Source: Erysipelotrichaceae bacterium OttesenSCG-928-M19 (GTDB taxonomy: Bacteria > Bacillota_I > Bacilli_A > JAJDGJ01). Taken from it: a DNA stretch of 49,604 nucleotides. The translations under genes and the position numbers were made by a program. The DNA lies in contig JAJDGJ010000006.1 of the NCBI GenBank assembly GCA_030265585.1, positions 1 through 49,604 on the forward strand, read 5' to 3'. The notes under the pieces were generated by a model. It was not told where the DNA came from, ran no database searches, and was given only the letters and a program-made list of their open reading frames with translations. Each line of letters starts with the position of its first letter. Positions within the stretch are counted from its first letter, which is position 1. Positions 21,826 through 31,177 of the stretch are shown here, in pieces.

Positions 21826-23355
21826 TTACATTAAAGGTGAGAAGACACGTAGTATAGTACGCCCTAATTTTCGATACCAGACAACGTTTTGAGCATCTTC
21901 TAAAGTTATCTGCTGTGATACTTTAATGATATCTTTAAAATCTTCTTTAATTTCTAAGATACTATTAGTTTTATATAACCAAACACCATTTTCAAAGTGT
22001 AAAAAGAGACTACGATAGTCTAAGTTAACACTACCAACATAACCGTATAAGTCATCAACTACGATTGACTTAGCATGTAAGAAACCAGGTGTATACTCAT
22101 AGATTTCAACTTCACATTCTAAGAGTTGTTCATAGTAAGCTCTTGTTACAGCAAAAATATACCATTTATCTGGAATATGTGGTGTTGCAATGATTACTTT
22201 AATACCTGCTTTGGCCGCATTACTTAAAGCCTGTTGTAATTCATTATCAATGATTAGATAAGGAGTTGTAATATAAATATAATCTTTTGCTTTACTAATT
22301 AAATTTAAAAAGATATTTTCACTAACAAACTCATCATCAAAGGGTGTATCAAGAAATGGTTGACAATAACCTGTAGCTTGTTTCATTAGTTTTCTTTTCG
22401 GTTTATAGTAATTATAGTCATCTCTTTCATGTGTTAAATAATCCCAAATAGTAAGAAAAGAGACACTCATTGCCCAGCTTGCATCACCAATTAATTCAAT
22501 AACAGTATCTTTCCAATAGCCAAATCTTTCAATTCGATTAATATATTCATCAGCAATATTAATACCACCAGTATAGGCAATTTCACCATCAATTATTAAT
22601 GATTTACGATGGCTACGATTATTGAATTTAGGTGACAAAACGGGAATGAAAGGATTAAATATCATACATTTGATACCAAGTTTATTTAATTCGTTGTTAT
22701 ATTTATAAGGTAAGGCAAACATACTACCTATATCATCATAAATAACTCTAATATCTAGTCCTTCTTTTACTTTATCTTTTAAAATTTCTAAGATTTCTTG
22801 CCACATTGAACTTGAACTATTTAGAATAAAATATTCAATAAAGATATACTTTTTAGCATTTCTTAAATTTTCTAAAATAACAGGGAAGACTTCTTCACCT
22901 GATTTATAATATTTTGATTCTGTATTATCATAAATAGGAGTATCAGCATATTTATAAATGTATTTAGCTTGGGCAGCTGCATCTTTATTTTCTTTTTCTA
23001 TTTGATCAATTAAATTATTACTTGGTAAGGCTTCTTTATATTTTCGATTAATGGTTTCAAGTTTAGTCTTTTCACTTTTTGAAATATAAACAATTCCAAA
23101 TAAAAGATAAAGAAGTGTACCAAAAATAGGTAAGATTAAAACAGGTATTAGCCAAGCAATACGATATGCTGAGTTAGATTTACTATAAATAATATTAAAA
23201 GTAACAAGAATACTTAGGAAAATATTTAGCGCATAAAAATAAATAAAATAGTTATTGAAAAAGATAACAATTCCAACAAAAATAGCAAGCTGAAATAACA
23301 TTAATGTAATTATTAATGTTATACGATGTGTTAGTAATTGTAATATCTTTTTCAC
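21826..23355 (-). CDS. cls: Cardiolipin synthase
   Basis: A 509-residue membrane enzyme that joins two phosphatidylglycerols into cardiolipin. Two or three N-terminal transmembrane segments (residues 8-85, PLDc_N domain with the signature RIAWLIPVLILPIFGTLLYL) are followed by two phospholipase D domains. The HKD motifs are HRKSLIIDGEIAYTGG near residue 250 and HAKSIVVDDLYGYVGSVNLD near 426. The start is GTG, with AAGGA at normal spacing. It follows proC by 31 bases on the same strand, so the two probably share a transcript. Length and domains are normal for the ClsA group. Confidence 0.92.
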   Translation of the reverse strand: MKKILQLLTHRITLIITLMLFQLAIFVGIVIFFNNYFIYFYALNIFLSILVTFNIIYSKSNSAYRIAWLIPVLILPIFGTLLYLLFGIVYISKSEKTKLETINRKYKEALPSNNLIDQIEKENKDAAAQAKYIYKYADTPIYDNTESKYYKSGEEVFPVILENLRNAKKYIFIEYFILNSSSSMWQEILEILKDKVKEGLDIRVIYDDIGSMFALPYKYNNELNKLGIKCMIFNPFIPVLSPKFNNRSHRKSLIIDGEIAYTGGINIADEYINRIERFGYWKDTVIELIGDASWAMSVSFLTIWDYLTHERDDYNYYKPKRKLMKQATGYCQPFLDTPFDDEFVSENIFLNLISKAKDYIYITTPYLIIDNELQQALSNAAKAGIKVIIATPHIPDKWYIFAVTRAYYEQLLECEVEIYEYTPGFLHAKSIVVDDLYGYVGSVNLDYRSLFLHFENGVWLYKTNSILEIKEDFKDIIKVSQQITLEDAQNVVWYRKLGRTILRVFSPLM

Positions 23356-23386
23356 GTAATCAATCCTTAGTTTAATAATAAAATAT

Positions 23387-24187
23387 TTATCTCATTTCCT
23401 GATCTCTTTTTATAGTTGCTTCAAGAGCTTGAATCATTGTTGATTTAAAACTATTTTCTTCTAAGCTAGCAACACCTGCTATTGTACTGCCACCTGGTGA
23501 ACAAACCATATCGATTAGTTGAGCAGCATGTTTATCGCTTTCCTGAAGCATTTTTGCACTACCAAGCACTGTTTGAATGGCAATCTCAGTGGCTACATCT
23601 TTAGGGATGCCATTTTTTAAGCCACCTGTTGCTAAAGCATCAATAAACATAAAAACAAATGCTGGACCACAACCACCAATTGCTGTAAAGGCTGCAAAAT
23701 CTTTTTCAGCAATCATAAATGTTTTACCAACAGCATTAAAGATTGTTTTTGCAACAACTAAATGCTTTTGAGTTGTTTTTTCATTGTAACAGATTGCGCT
23801 AACACTTTCTTTTATGAGTGCATTAACATTAGGCATAATTCTAATTATAGCGAGATTATCACCAACCAACTTTTCAATTGTTTCTAGTTGAATCCCCGCA
23901 GCAATGGACACTATAATAGGTTGTTTTTTTTGAAGGCTGTCTTTTAAAGAAGGTAAAACAGTCTTAAATAAATTTGGTTTAATTGCTAATAAGATTAAAT
24001 CAACTTGTTCTATTAGTTCTTCATTAGATGCAACAGTATTTATCATGTTTTCCTGTGCAAAATCATCTAATCTTTCAGTGTTTACATCATAACAATAAAT
24101 GTCTCGTTTCGTAAAACTGCCTTGACTAAGTACTCCTTTTATTATTGCACTAGCCATATTTCCAACACCAATGAAGCCAATTTTCAT
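23387..24187 (-). CDS. proC: Pyrroline-5-carboxylate reductase
   Basis: Last step of proline synthesis: NAD(P)H-dependent reduction of pyrroline-5-carboxylate. The Rossmann motif GFIGVGNMASAIIKG stands at the N-terminus. ILLAIKPNLF, ADPH-type IRIMPNVNALIKES, and the C-terminal proC signature GGCGPAFVFMFIDALATGG then SPGGSTIAG are all present. At 266 residues the length is normal. The family start MKIGFIG points to ATG 24187, although GAGG lies 13 bases away; an in-frame ATG and GTG (24199, 24196) lie closer to it and a four-residue longer product is possible. proC precedes cls by 31 bases. Confidence 0.92.
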   Translation of the reverse strand: MKIGFIGVGNMASAIIKGVLSQGSFTKRDIYCYDVNTERLDDFAQENMINTVASNEELIEQVDLILLAIKPNLFKTVLPSLKDSLQKKQPIIVSIAAGIQLETIEKLVGDNLAIIRIMPNVNALIKESVSAICYNEKTTQKHLVVAKTIFNAVGKTFMIAEKDFAAFTAIGGCGPAFVFMFIDALATGGLKNGIPKDVATEIAIQTVLGSAKMLQESDKHAAQLIDMVCSPGGSTIAGVASLEENSFKSTMIQALEATIKRDQEMR

Positions 24188-24366
24188 ATTAATCACCATT
24201 CCTCTTTCATTATATGCTCTTTATTATAGCTTAAATTTCAAATAGATAAAAGTGTTCAACATAAACTAGATGAAAAAATGTTTTATAATACATTCATAGA
24301 CAAAATAATAATATATTTATTTTTAGTCAATTATGGTATACTAAATTAGAAAGATTTGGTGATTAG

Positions 24367-25515
24367 ATGGAGTTAAACACAAAAAATATGAAGAAAATTA
24401 TGCTGTTGATTTTATTTACAATTGCAGTATTTTGGTGTGGTCAATATTTTCTTAAAATATCCAATTTTATTTTTTATTTTCTTGGCTTGTTTACACCTTT
24501 ATTTTTAGGTTTTGCAATTGCTTTTGTCTTAAATGTTTTTATGAAGGGTATCGAAAAAATATGGGATCGATTTTTTACTAAACAAAATAATATTTTAGTG
24601 AAAATTAAACGACCGATTTCTGTAGCAATTACGTTCATATTAGTAATTGCCATACTTAATATTCTTTTATTTATGGTTGTTCCAGAAATATCACGATCGA
24701 TAAGTTCAATAGTAGAGATGTTACCTACATACATGTTAGAGTTGGAAAAAAATATTATTCATTTAATTGATAAATATCAAATTAATTTTATTAATTTACC
24801 AGAATTAGAAATTGACTGGGATAAGCTTACAAGTACAATAGGGAATTTTTTATCAGAGGGTGGTAAATCATTTTTTAGTACCACAATTAATATAACTTCA
24901 TCTATTTTTAGTGGTGTTGTTAGTTTTGTTCTTGGTTTAGTTTTTTCAATCTATATGCTTTTACAAAAAGAAAAACTAAGTATGCAATTTAAAAAGATTC
25001 TTTATGCTTTTTTACCAATTAAGGCAGTTAAAGAAATTTTAAATGTTGGTGAAATCGCTAATCGTGTCTTTAGTAATTTTGTTACAGGACAGATGTTAGA
25101 AGCAATCATTTTTGGTGTCTTATGTTTTATAGGAATGAGTATTTTAGGTTTACCATACAGTGTAATGATATCTACATTAGTTGGCTTTACAGCCTTAATT
25201 CCCATTGTAGGAGCATTTATAGGAACTGGTATTGGGGCTTTTCTTATTCTATTAATTAATCCAATGCAAGCTCTATGGTTTGTTATTTTTATTATAATTT
25301 TACAACAAATTGAGGGTAATTTAATTTATCCTCGTGTCGTTGGTCAATCGGTTGGTTTACCTGGAATTTGGGTTTTAACTGCCGTAACAATTGGTGGTAG
25401 TATTGGTGGTATTTTAGGAATGTTACTTAGTGTTCCAATATGTTCAATTTTATATATAATTTTAAAAAATACAGTTAATTATCAATTAGAGAAGAAAAAG
25501 ATTAAAGATGTTTAA
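24367..25515 (+). CDS. AI-2E family (PerM-like) transporter
   Basis: A 382-residue integral membrane protein of the AI-2E/PerM family, with about eight helices in two groups split by a soluble loop of about 60 residues (residues 115-180). Family marks are LGLPYSVMISTLVGFTALIP and the C-terminal block ILQQIEGNLIYPRVVGQSVG then LPGIWVLTAVTIGGSIGG. Members are linked to autoinducer export, sodium/proton exchange or unknown traffic, so the substrate is not given. The ribosome site GGTG is weak. The gene stands alone between divergent proC and the aldolase unit. Confidence 0.85.
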   Translation: MELNTKNMKKIMLLILFTIAVFWCGQYFLKISNFIFYFLGLFTPLFLGFAIAFVLNVFMKGIEKIWDRFFTKQNNILVKIKRPISVAITFILVIAILNILLFMVVPEISRSISSIVEMLPTYMLELEKNIIHLIDKYQINFINLPELEIDWDKLTSTIGNFLSEGGKSFFSTTINITSSIFSGVVSFVLGLVFSIYMLLQKEKLSMQFKKILYAFLPIKAVKEILNVGEIANRVFSNFVTGQMLEAIIFGVLCFIGMSILGLPYSVMISTLVGFTALIPIVGAFIGTGIGAFLILLINPMQALWFVIFIIILQQIEGNLIYPRVVGQSVGLPGIWVLTAVTIGGSIGGILGMLLSVPICSILYIILKNTVNYQLEKKKIKDV

Positions 25516-25577
25516 ATAGTCATAAAAAAAATGAGTTAATTCTAGTAATAAATAGTGTTTCTATGTGTTATAAATGC

Positions 25578-25606
25578 TTGTAAATATGCTATGTTTATGC
25601 TAATAT
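25578..25606 (+). promoter_or_regulatory. Promoter of the aldolase-nitrilase pair
   Basis: TTGTAA at 25578-25583 and TAATAT at 25601-25606 with a 17-base spacer. AAGGAGG follows before ATG 25644. Confidence 0.55.
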
Positions 25607-25643
25607 TAATGATGATAGTACAAACTAAAAGGAGGAATATTTC

Positions 25644-26675
25644 ATGTATAGTTTTCAAAATGATTATAGTGAAGGGGCCCATCCTCGTATTTTAAAAGCC
25701 TTGGTTGAGTCTAACTTAGTTCAAACTGAAGGTTATGGTTTAGATCCATATTCACAACAAGCAACAGAGATTTTAAAACAAAGATTAGGTAATCAAAATG
25801 TTGATATTCACTTTCTTATGGGTGGAACACAAGCAAATATTGTAGCTTTATCAGCTTTTTTAAAGCCTTATGAAGCAGTTATTTCAACTCATGAAGGACA
25901 TATCTACACTCATGAGGCTGGATCAATTGAAGCAACAGGACATAAAGTTATTTCAATTTATTCACAAAATGGTAAGTTGGATGTTCAAATGATTGATAAA
26001 GTTGTTAAGGAACACCATGGTGATGATCATATGGTTATTCCTCGCTTAGTTTATATTTCTAATTCAACAGAATTAGGAACTAATTATACTAAACAAGAAT
26101 TAGTAGCATTAAGAGAATATTGTAATGCACATGATTTATTGTTATATATGGATGGTGCCAGATTAGGTGCTGCTTTAACTTCAACAAGAAATGATGTCGC
26201 TTTTGCTGATTTATGCAATCTTTTTGATGCCTTCTATATTGGTGCAACTAAAACAGGTGCTTTCAATGGCGAGGCTGTTGTCATTGTTAATGATAGTTTA
26301 AAACCAAATTTCAGAAGAAATATTAGACAACATGGCGCAATGGTTGCGAAGAGTAAAACAATTGCTATTCAATTTATTGAATTATTTAAAGATGAGTTAT
26401 ATTTAAAATTAGCATCTCATTCTAATAAAATGTCAGCAATGATTAAACAAGGATTTATTGATGCAGGATATAGTTTATTTATTGATTCATTTACTAATCA
26501 ACAATTTCCAATTATTCCAAATCAATTACTTGCAAAATTTGATGAAAAGTATTTAACAAGTATCTGGTGTCCTTATGATGAAAATCATACTGTTATTCGT
26601 TTTGTAACTTCTTGGGCAACTAAAGAGGCTAATGTTTTAGAATTAATTGAAGATATGAAAAAATTTAAGGAGTAG
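25644..26675 (+). CDS. ltaE: Low-specificity threonine aldolase family enzyme
   Basis: A 343-residue PLP enzyme of the beta-eliminating lyase/threonine aldolase group, which splits L-threonine or allo-threonine to glycine and acetaldehyde. The N-terminus FQNDYSEGAHPRILKAL matches the family (NDYSEGAHP), FLMGGTQANIVALSAF binds the phosphate, LYMDGARLGAAL gives the acidic PLP ligand and the Schiff-base Lys is in YIGATKTGAFNGE near residue 213. AAGGAGG precedes ATG. The following nitrilase gene begins nine bases after the stop, so they are co-transcribed. Substrate preference cannot be read from sequence. Confidence 0.85.
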   Translation: MYSFQNDYSEGAHPRILKALVESNLVQTEGYGLDPYSQQATEILKQRLGNQNVDIHFLMGGTQANIVALSAFLKPYEAVISTHEGHIYTHEAGSIEATGHKVISIYSQNGKLDVQMIDKVVKEHHGDDHMVIPRLVYISNSTELGTNYTKQELVALREYCNAHDLLLYMDGARLGAALTSTRNDVAFADLCNLFDAFYIGATKTGAFNGEAVVIVNDSLKPNFRRNIRQHGAMVAKSKTIAIQFIELFKDELYLKLASHSNKMSAMIKQGFIDAGYSLFIDSFTNQQFPIIPNQLLAKFDEKYLTSIWCPYDENHTVIRFVTSWATKEANVLELIEDMKKFKE

Positions 26676-26683
26676 ATGAATCT

Positions 26684-27604
26684 ATGTTATATGAAGAGAA
26701 GAAAATAAAAGTTGCCGTAATTCAAGCTGCACCAATTCTTTTTGATAAGACTAAAACAGTGGCTAAAGCAATCTCATTAGTAAAAAAAGCTGCTGATCAG
26801 GGTGCTAAACTTATCGTTTTTCCGGAGGCATTTATTCCTTGTTATCCAAGAGGAATGGATTTTGGCTTCGCTGTTGGTTCACGTACTGAAGAAGGTCGTG
26901 AAGATTGGTTAAGACTAACAGAAAATAGTATTGTAGCTGATGGTCGTGATTCTAAATTACTTGGCGAAATAGCAAAAGAATGTGGTGTTTATGTCTCAAT
27001 AGGTGTTAATGAAAAAGAAGAAAAGACAGGAACAATTTATTGTTCAAATTTTATCTATTCAGATACAGGTGAATTGGTGTCTAGACATCGTAAATTAAAA
27101 CCAACAGGATTAGAAAGATGTATCTGGGGTGAAGGTGATGGTTCAACACTTGATTCTTTCACGACACCATATGGTATTATTTCATCATTAATTTGTTGGG
27201 AAAATTATATGCCATTAGCTCGTGCAAACATGTATGAAGAAGGTGTTTCTTTATATCTAGCACCAACAGCTGATTCTCGTGATACCTGGCAACACACTAT
27301 TAAACATATCGCGATTGAAGGCAGATGCTTTGTTTTAAGTTGTAATCAATATGTTACTAAGAGTATGTATCCACTTGATTTAAAAACATATAGTGATATT
27401 GAAAAATATCCTGAAGTGATGTCTCGTGGTGGTTCAGCAATCATCGATCCTTTTGGAAACTATGTAGTTGGACCAATTTATGATAAAGAGGCAATCTTGA
27501 TTGCAGAATTAAATCTTGATATGGTTAGTGCTAGTCGCTTTGACTTTGATGCTTCAGGTCATTATTCAAGAAAAGATGTCTTTGATTTTAAAGTAAAAAA
27601 ATAG
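26684..27604 (+). CDS. Carbon-nitrogen hydrolase (nitrilase-type)
   Basis: A 306-residue nitrilase superfamily enzyme. The catalytic triad is complete: Glu in VFPEAFIPCYP near residue 48, Lys in RHRKLKPTGLER near 129 and Cys in SLICWENYMPLARANMY near 163. The WGEGDGS segment between Lys and Cys is typical of branch 1 (true nitrilase) enzymes, which convert nitriles to acids and ammonia. The gene is nine bases behind the aldolase gene and ends at a terminator. Coupling with a threonine aldolase is not a standard pathway, so the pair may act on a related amino acid or nitrile. Confidence 0.85.
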   Translation: MLYEEKKIKVAVIQAAPILFDKTKTVAKAISLVKKAADQGAKLIVFPEAFIPCYPRGMDFGFAVGSRTEEGREDWLRLTENSIVADGRDSKLLGEIAKECGVYVSIGVNEKEEKTGTIYCSNFIYSDTGELVSRHRKLKPTGLERCIWGEGDGSTLDSFTTPYGIISSLICWENYMPLARANMYEEGVSLYLAPTADSRDTWQHTIKHIAIEGRCFVLSCNQYVTKSMYPLDLKTYSDIEKYPEVMSRGGSAIIDPFGNYVVGPIYDKEAILIAELNLDMVSASRFDFDASGHYSRKDVFDFKVKK

Positions 27605-27663
27605 AGTTCAACTATAAGTTGAAATATAAGTAATTATTATAATATTGAAATTCACAATTCATT

Positions 27664-27690
27664 AAAAATGGTTTAAATACCATTTTTTTT
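27664..27690 (+). terminator. Terminator after the nitrilase gene
   Basis: AAAATGGT / ACCATTTT arms around TTAAAT, followed by further T. Confidence 0.88.
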
Positions 27691-27777
27691 GTTGTTTTAA
27701 ATAAGTATATTTGTTATAGTCTAGATGATTTTAGGATTTTTTTTATTATCCACCAATTATAGGTGGAGGTGAAAAAA

Positions 27778-28233
27778 GTGAAAAAAATTCTATTATCATT
27801 ACTTTGCTTTGCTGTGATTTTTAGTTTTTTACCACAAACAATCGATGCCAAAACATATAATATGGGTAAAGGCTACCGTATGGTAATTCATGCACCTAAT
27901 AGTGGGAAAAAATATCATCATGTTCATGTTTATTCTACAAATGGTAGATACAATCGTTGTTATCGTTTGGATAATTTTAAGGAATGTGATAAAGGTAAAA
28001 GAAAAGGTGCTTACAAAAAATGGGTTTATGATAAAATATGGACATATTCAACTGTAATGGCAAAAGTTAAAATCTATCATAAAGCTAAATTAAAATTATT
28101 AAAAAAGAAAGTTCCACGTTGGGCGTGGTATGCAGCAGCTGGTCTTACAACAGTTGTAGCTATCACAACGACATTTTTCCCGGTTGATGATGCTGTTGCA
28201 ATCTCATTATGGAAATTAGCTCGTGGAATGTAG
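27778..28233 (+). CDS. Small secreted cationic protein, unknown
   Basis: A 151-residue protein with a clear signal peptide (KKILLSLLCFAVIFSFLPQT, cleavage probably after IDA near residue 24). The mature part is very basic and His/Tyr-rich (GKKYHHVHVYSTNGRYN) with two Cys about 14 residues apart (RCYRLDNFKEC), then YHKAKLKLLKKKVPRWAW. A hydrophobic C-terminus WYAAAGLTTVVAITTTFF ends in VDDAVAISLWKLARGM. The start is GTG 27778, since GGAGGTG at 27765-27771 is spaced for it. A cationic exported protein with a membrane-active-looking end could be antimicrobial or envelope-associated; no family is recognised. It is probably co-transcribed with the next gene, ten bases away. Confidence 0.6.
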   Translation: MKKILLSLLCFAVIFSFLPQTIDAKTYNMGKGYRMVIHAPNSGKKYHHVHVYSTNGRYNRCYRLDNFKECDKGKRKGAYKKWVYDKIWTYSTVMAKVKIYHKAKLKLLKKKVPRWAWYAAAGLTTVVAITTTFFPVDDAVAISLWKLARGM

Positions 28234-28243
28234 GGAGTAAAAA

Positions 28244-28810
28244 ATGCAAGAAAATAAGTATTATCGAATTATTGATTTAATAAAGATATCTCGTGATTTT
28301 AAAAATGATATTGAATATATTTCATTACTTTGTGATGATGAAAGTTATTTGAATACAGAAATCATGATTGATTACAAGAAAAATGATGTTAAGTTGGTTT
28401 CAAATTTAACTGGTTTAAATATTGATACATTACATAATAATTACCCATTAGAACCGATTAATTATCGAGAACAGGTTTATTTAGAACAACTACAGAGAAT
28501 TTACTTTGGTTTTGTAGACCACTACTTTGAGTTTAATGATCTTGAATTTGATATTAATGTCTATTATGTCGATTGTCAAAAAGAGATTGATAAGTTAAAC
28601 AAAATTAGACTAGAAATTGAACAGTTTGAAAATGATAATATCATTATTGATCAATACTATGATTTTGAGGCAACTATTACTAATAATAAAATTAAACTAA
28701 ATTCTAATCAACAAAAGATAATTGAAACACACCGTGAATTAGAGTATAAATATGATGATATTAGTAATGCAATGTTTCAAAAGTTTTTTGACAAAACACT
28801 TTTTAATTAA
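28244..28810 (+). CDS. Unknown cytoplasmic protein
   Basis: A 188-residue acidic protein without signal peptide, membrane segment or known motif. The N-terminus YYRIIDLIKISRDFKNDIEY could form a helix, the middle YFGFVDHYFEFNDLEFDINV is aromatic and acidic, and the C-terminus HRELEYKYDDISNAMFQKFF is helical. GGGAG precedes ATG. It starts ten bases after the cationic secreted protein and both end at one terminator, so the acidic partner might hold or regulate the basic one, for instance as an immunity-type protein. This is inference from charge and linkage only. Confidence 0.55.
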   Translation: MQENKYYRIIDLIKISRDFKNDIEYISLLCDDESYLNTEIMIDYKKNDVKLVSNLTGLNIDTLHNNYPLEPINYREQVYLEQLQRIYFGFVDHYFEFNDLEFDINVYYVDCQKEIDKLNKIRLEIEQFENDNIIIDQYYDFEATITNNKIKLNSNQQKIIETHRELEYKYDDISNAMFQKFFDKTLFN

Positions 28811-28822
28811 AGTGTTTTTTTA
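28793..28822 (+). terminator. Terminator after the unknown gene
   Basis: AAAACACTTT / AAAGTGTTTT around TTAATT, followed by T; the gene's stop codon lies within the hairpin. Confidence 0.88.
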
Positions 28823-28881
28823 TAATGTAATTACCATTAAATACAGCCTGTTTTATGGTATAATAATAAAGAGGTGAGAGT

Positions 28882-29706
28882 ATGCCTGAATTACCAGAAG
28901 TTGAAACAGTTGTTCAAACATTAAAAAATATGATTATTGATGATGAGATTATTTCGGTTGATATTCATTGGGCTAACACTATTGATAAAATTAGTCTCAA
29001 TGATTTTAAAAATAAGATAAAAAATCAAAAAATAAATGATATTACTAGATTTGGTAAAATTATTGCCTTTGTCTTAGATGACTATTTGATGTTTACTCAC
29101 TTACGTATGGAGGGTAAATATTATGTTGATGATAAGCTTACATTAGATAAGCATAGTCATGTTGTCTTTCATTTAAAATCTAATCGCTTTTTGCGCTATC
29201 ATGATGTTAGAAAATTTGGTAAAATTTCATTAATAGAAAAAGCTAATTACTTAAGTCATCCGTATTTAATAAATTTAGGAAAAGAGCCTTTTGTAATAAG
29301 TGTTTCTGAATTGCAAGCTAAGTTAGCAAACAAAAATATTGAGATTAAAGCTGCCTTATTAGATCAACATATCATGGCTGGTTTAGGTAATATCTATGTT
29401 GATGAAGTTCTCTTTAGAGCACGTGTGCATCCTGAAACAAGAGCTAAACTATTAAATAAAAAACAACTTCAATCGATTATTGATAATGCTATTATCGTTT
29501 TAAATAAAGCGATTGAATTAGGAGGTACAACGATTAGAAGTTATACATCAAGTTTAGGGGTAAGTGGTAAATTCCAAAATGAACTTTTGGTTCATACAAA
29601 ACAAAACTTACCATGTCCTAATTGTCAAAGACCAATTACAAAAATAAAAGTAAAAGGGCGAGGTACGTATCTATGTCAACATTGTCAAAAAAAGTTATCG
29701 GATTAA
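28882..29706 (+). CDS. mutM: Formamidopyrimidine-DNA glycosylase
   Basis: Base-excision repair glycosylase/AP lyase that removes 8-oxoguanine. The catalytic N-terminus PELPEVETV includes Pro1 and Glu2, the helix-two-turn-helix part is seen in QHIMAGLGNIYVDEVLFRAR, and the C-terminal zinc finger is CPNCQRP, then YLCQHCQ. At 274 residues it is of normal length. GAGGTG precedes ATG. The end overlaps coaE by 34 bases. It opens a dense plus-strand block with coaE, nfo and recJ, that is, two further DNA-repair genes. Confidence 0.95.
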   Translation: MPELPEVETVVQTLKNMIIDDEIISVDIHWANTIDKISLNDFKNKIKNQKINDITRFGKIIAFVLDDYLMFTHLRMEGKYYVDDKLTLDKHSHVVFHLKSNRFLRYHDVRKFGKISLIEKANYLSHPYLINLGKEPFVISVSELQAKLANKNIEIKAALLDQHIMAGLGNIYVDEVLFRARVHPETRAKLLNKKQLQSIIDNAIIVLNKAIELGGTTIRSYTSSLGVSGKFQNELLVHTKQNLPCPNCQRPITKIKVKGRGTYLCQHCQKKLSD

Positions 29707-30269
29707 CAGGTAATATTGCTAGTGGTAAATCAGCTGTAACTAGTTATTTAATTAAGTTAGGTTATTTAGTAATTGATACTGATAAAATAACTCAAGATAT
29801 TTATGAAAATGATTCTTTTTTTAAAGAACAAATGCAGTTGTTATTTTCTGAAAGCATTATAAAAAATAGCAGGATTGATAAAAAGGCAGTAGCTAAAATT
29901 GTTTTTAATGATCCAATAAAAATGCAACAACTTAATATGCTTATTCATCCCTTAATAAAAGAGAAAACAATTGCTGTAATTAATGATAATGATGGTTTAA
30001 TATTTGTTGATGCACCTTTACTATTTGAAGCCGGTTTTGCTGATATTGTTGAGCAAACAATAGTTGTTGTCGCTAGTGAAAAAGTAAGGTTAAGCAGAAT
30101 AAAAGAGCGCGATAAATTAAGTGATGAAGAAGCAATGAATAGAATAAAATCACAAATGTCACAAGAAGAAAAAATAAAGAAATCACAGTTTATTATTTAT
30201 AATGATACTAGTTTTGAAGAGTTATATCATCAAGTTGATGATATTTTAAATAAGATCTTAAGTATTTAA
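29673..30269 (+). CDS. coaE: Dephospho-CoA kinase
   Basis: Last step of coenzyme A synthesis: ATP-dependent phosphorylation of dephospho-CoA. Walker A GLTGNIASGKSAVTSYL stands at the N-terminus, VIDTDKITQDIYEN binds substrate, and FVDAPLLFEAG is the family signature, with the lid RIKERDKLSDEEAMNRI. The start ATG 29673 (MSTLSKK) is inside the end of mutM; GCGAGG lies before it, so it is translationally coupled. The 198-residue length is usual. Upstream in-frame codons read through the mutM region and are not needed. Confidence 0.93.
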   Translation: MSTLSKKVIGLTGNIASGKSAVTSYLIKLGYLVIDTDKITQDIYENDSFFKEQMQLLFSESIIKNSRIDKKAVAKIVFNDPIKMQQLNMLIHPLIKEKTIAVINDNDGLIFVDAPLLFEAGFADIVEQTIVVVASEKVRLSRIKERDKLSDEEAMNRIKSQMSQEEKIKKSQFIIYNDTSFEELYHQVDDILNKILSI

Positions 30270-30292
30270 AATGATATTAAAGGAGTTATTAG

Positions 30293-31177
30293 ATGTTAAT
30301 AATAGGAAGTCATGTTAGTATGTCTGCACCAGGTTATTTAAAAAGCGCTGTTGAGGAAGCATTAGCTTACAATGCAAATACCTTTATGTTTTATACAGGT
30401 GCACCACAAAATACTAAGCGAAAAGAAATAGCAGAACTAAATGTTGAGCAAGCTAAAAAAATGATGATTGATAATGATATTGATATTAAAAACATTGTTG
30501 TTCATGCACCATATATTATTAATCTTGCTAATACAACTAAAGAAGAAACTTTTTCATTAGCAGTTTCTTTTTTAAAGCAAGAGATTAAAAGGGTTGAAGA
30601 AATTGGGGCTCAATATTTAGTTTTACATCCTGGTTCTCATGTTAATGCTGGTGAACAAATTGGTTTAGAACAAATTGTTAAGGGTTTAAATGAAGTTCTT
30701 GAACAGGATTCAAGTGTTTTTATTTGTCTTGAGTCAATGTCTGGCAAAGGTAGTGAGCTAGGTAAAAAATTTGAGGAATTAAAGTATATTATTGATAATG
30801 TTAAACATAAACATTTATTAAAAGTCTGTTTAGATACTTGTCATCTTCATGATGCTGGTTATGATTTAGTTAATGATTTTGAAAATGTTCTTAATGAGTT
30901 TGATAATATTATTGGTCTTGAATATTTAAAAGTATTTCACATTAATGATTCAAAGAATCCCTGTGGTGCTAGTAAAGATCGTCATGAAAATATTGGTTAT
31001 GGTTATATTGGATTTGAAACACTGAATAGAATAGTAAATCATCCAAAGTTAGTAAATGTTATAAAAATATTAGAAACACCATGGCATGAGGGTAAGCCAT
31101 ATTATAAAAAAGAAATCGATATGTTTAGAAAACAATTATTTGAAGAAGGATATCGTAATAATGAATTATCAGATTAA
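30293..31177 (+). CDS. nfo: Endonuclease IV
   Basis: Zinc-dependent AP endonuclease that cuts at abasic sites, the step after MutM. The TIM-barrel signatures are present: [12 protein letters not shown] at the start, LVLHPGSHV near residue 110, [26 protein letters not shown], and [20 protein letters not shown] holding His and Asp zinc ligands. The length, 294 residues, is normal. AAGGAG precedes ATG. Its end overlaps recJ by 17 bases. Confidence 0.94.
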   Translation: MLIIGSHVSMSAPGYLKSAVEEALAYNANTFMFYTGAPQNTKRKEIAELNVEQAKKMMIDNDIDIKNIVVHAPYIINLANTTKEETFSLAVSFLKQEIKRVEEIGAQYLVLHPGSHVNAGEQIGLEQIVKGLNEVLEQDSSVFICLESMSGKGSELGKKFEELKYIIDNVKHKHLLKVCLDTCHLHDAGYDLVNDFENVLNEFDNIIGLEYLKVFHINDSKNPCGASKDRHENIGYGYIGFETLNRIVNHPKLVNVIKILETPWHEGKPYYKKEIDMFRKQLFEEGYRNNELSD

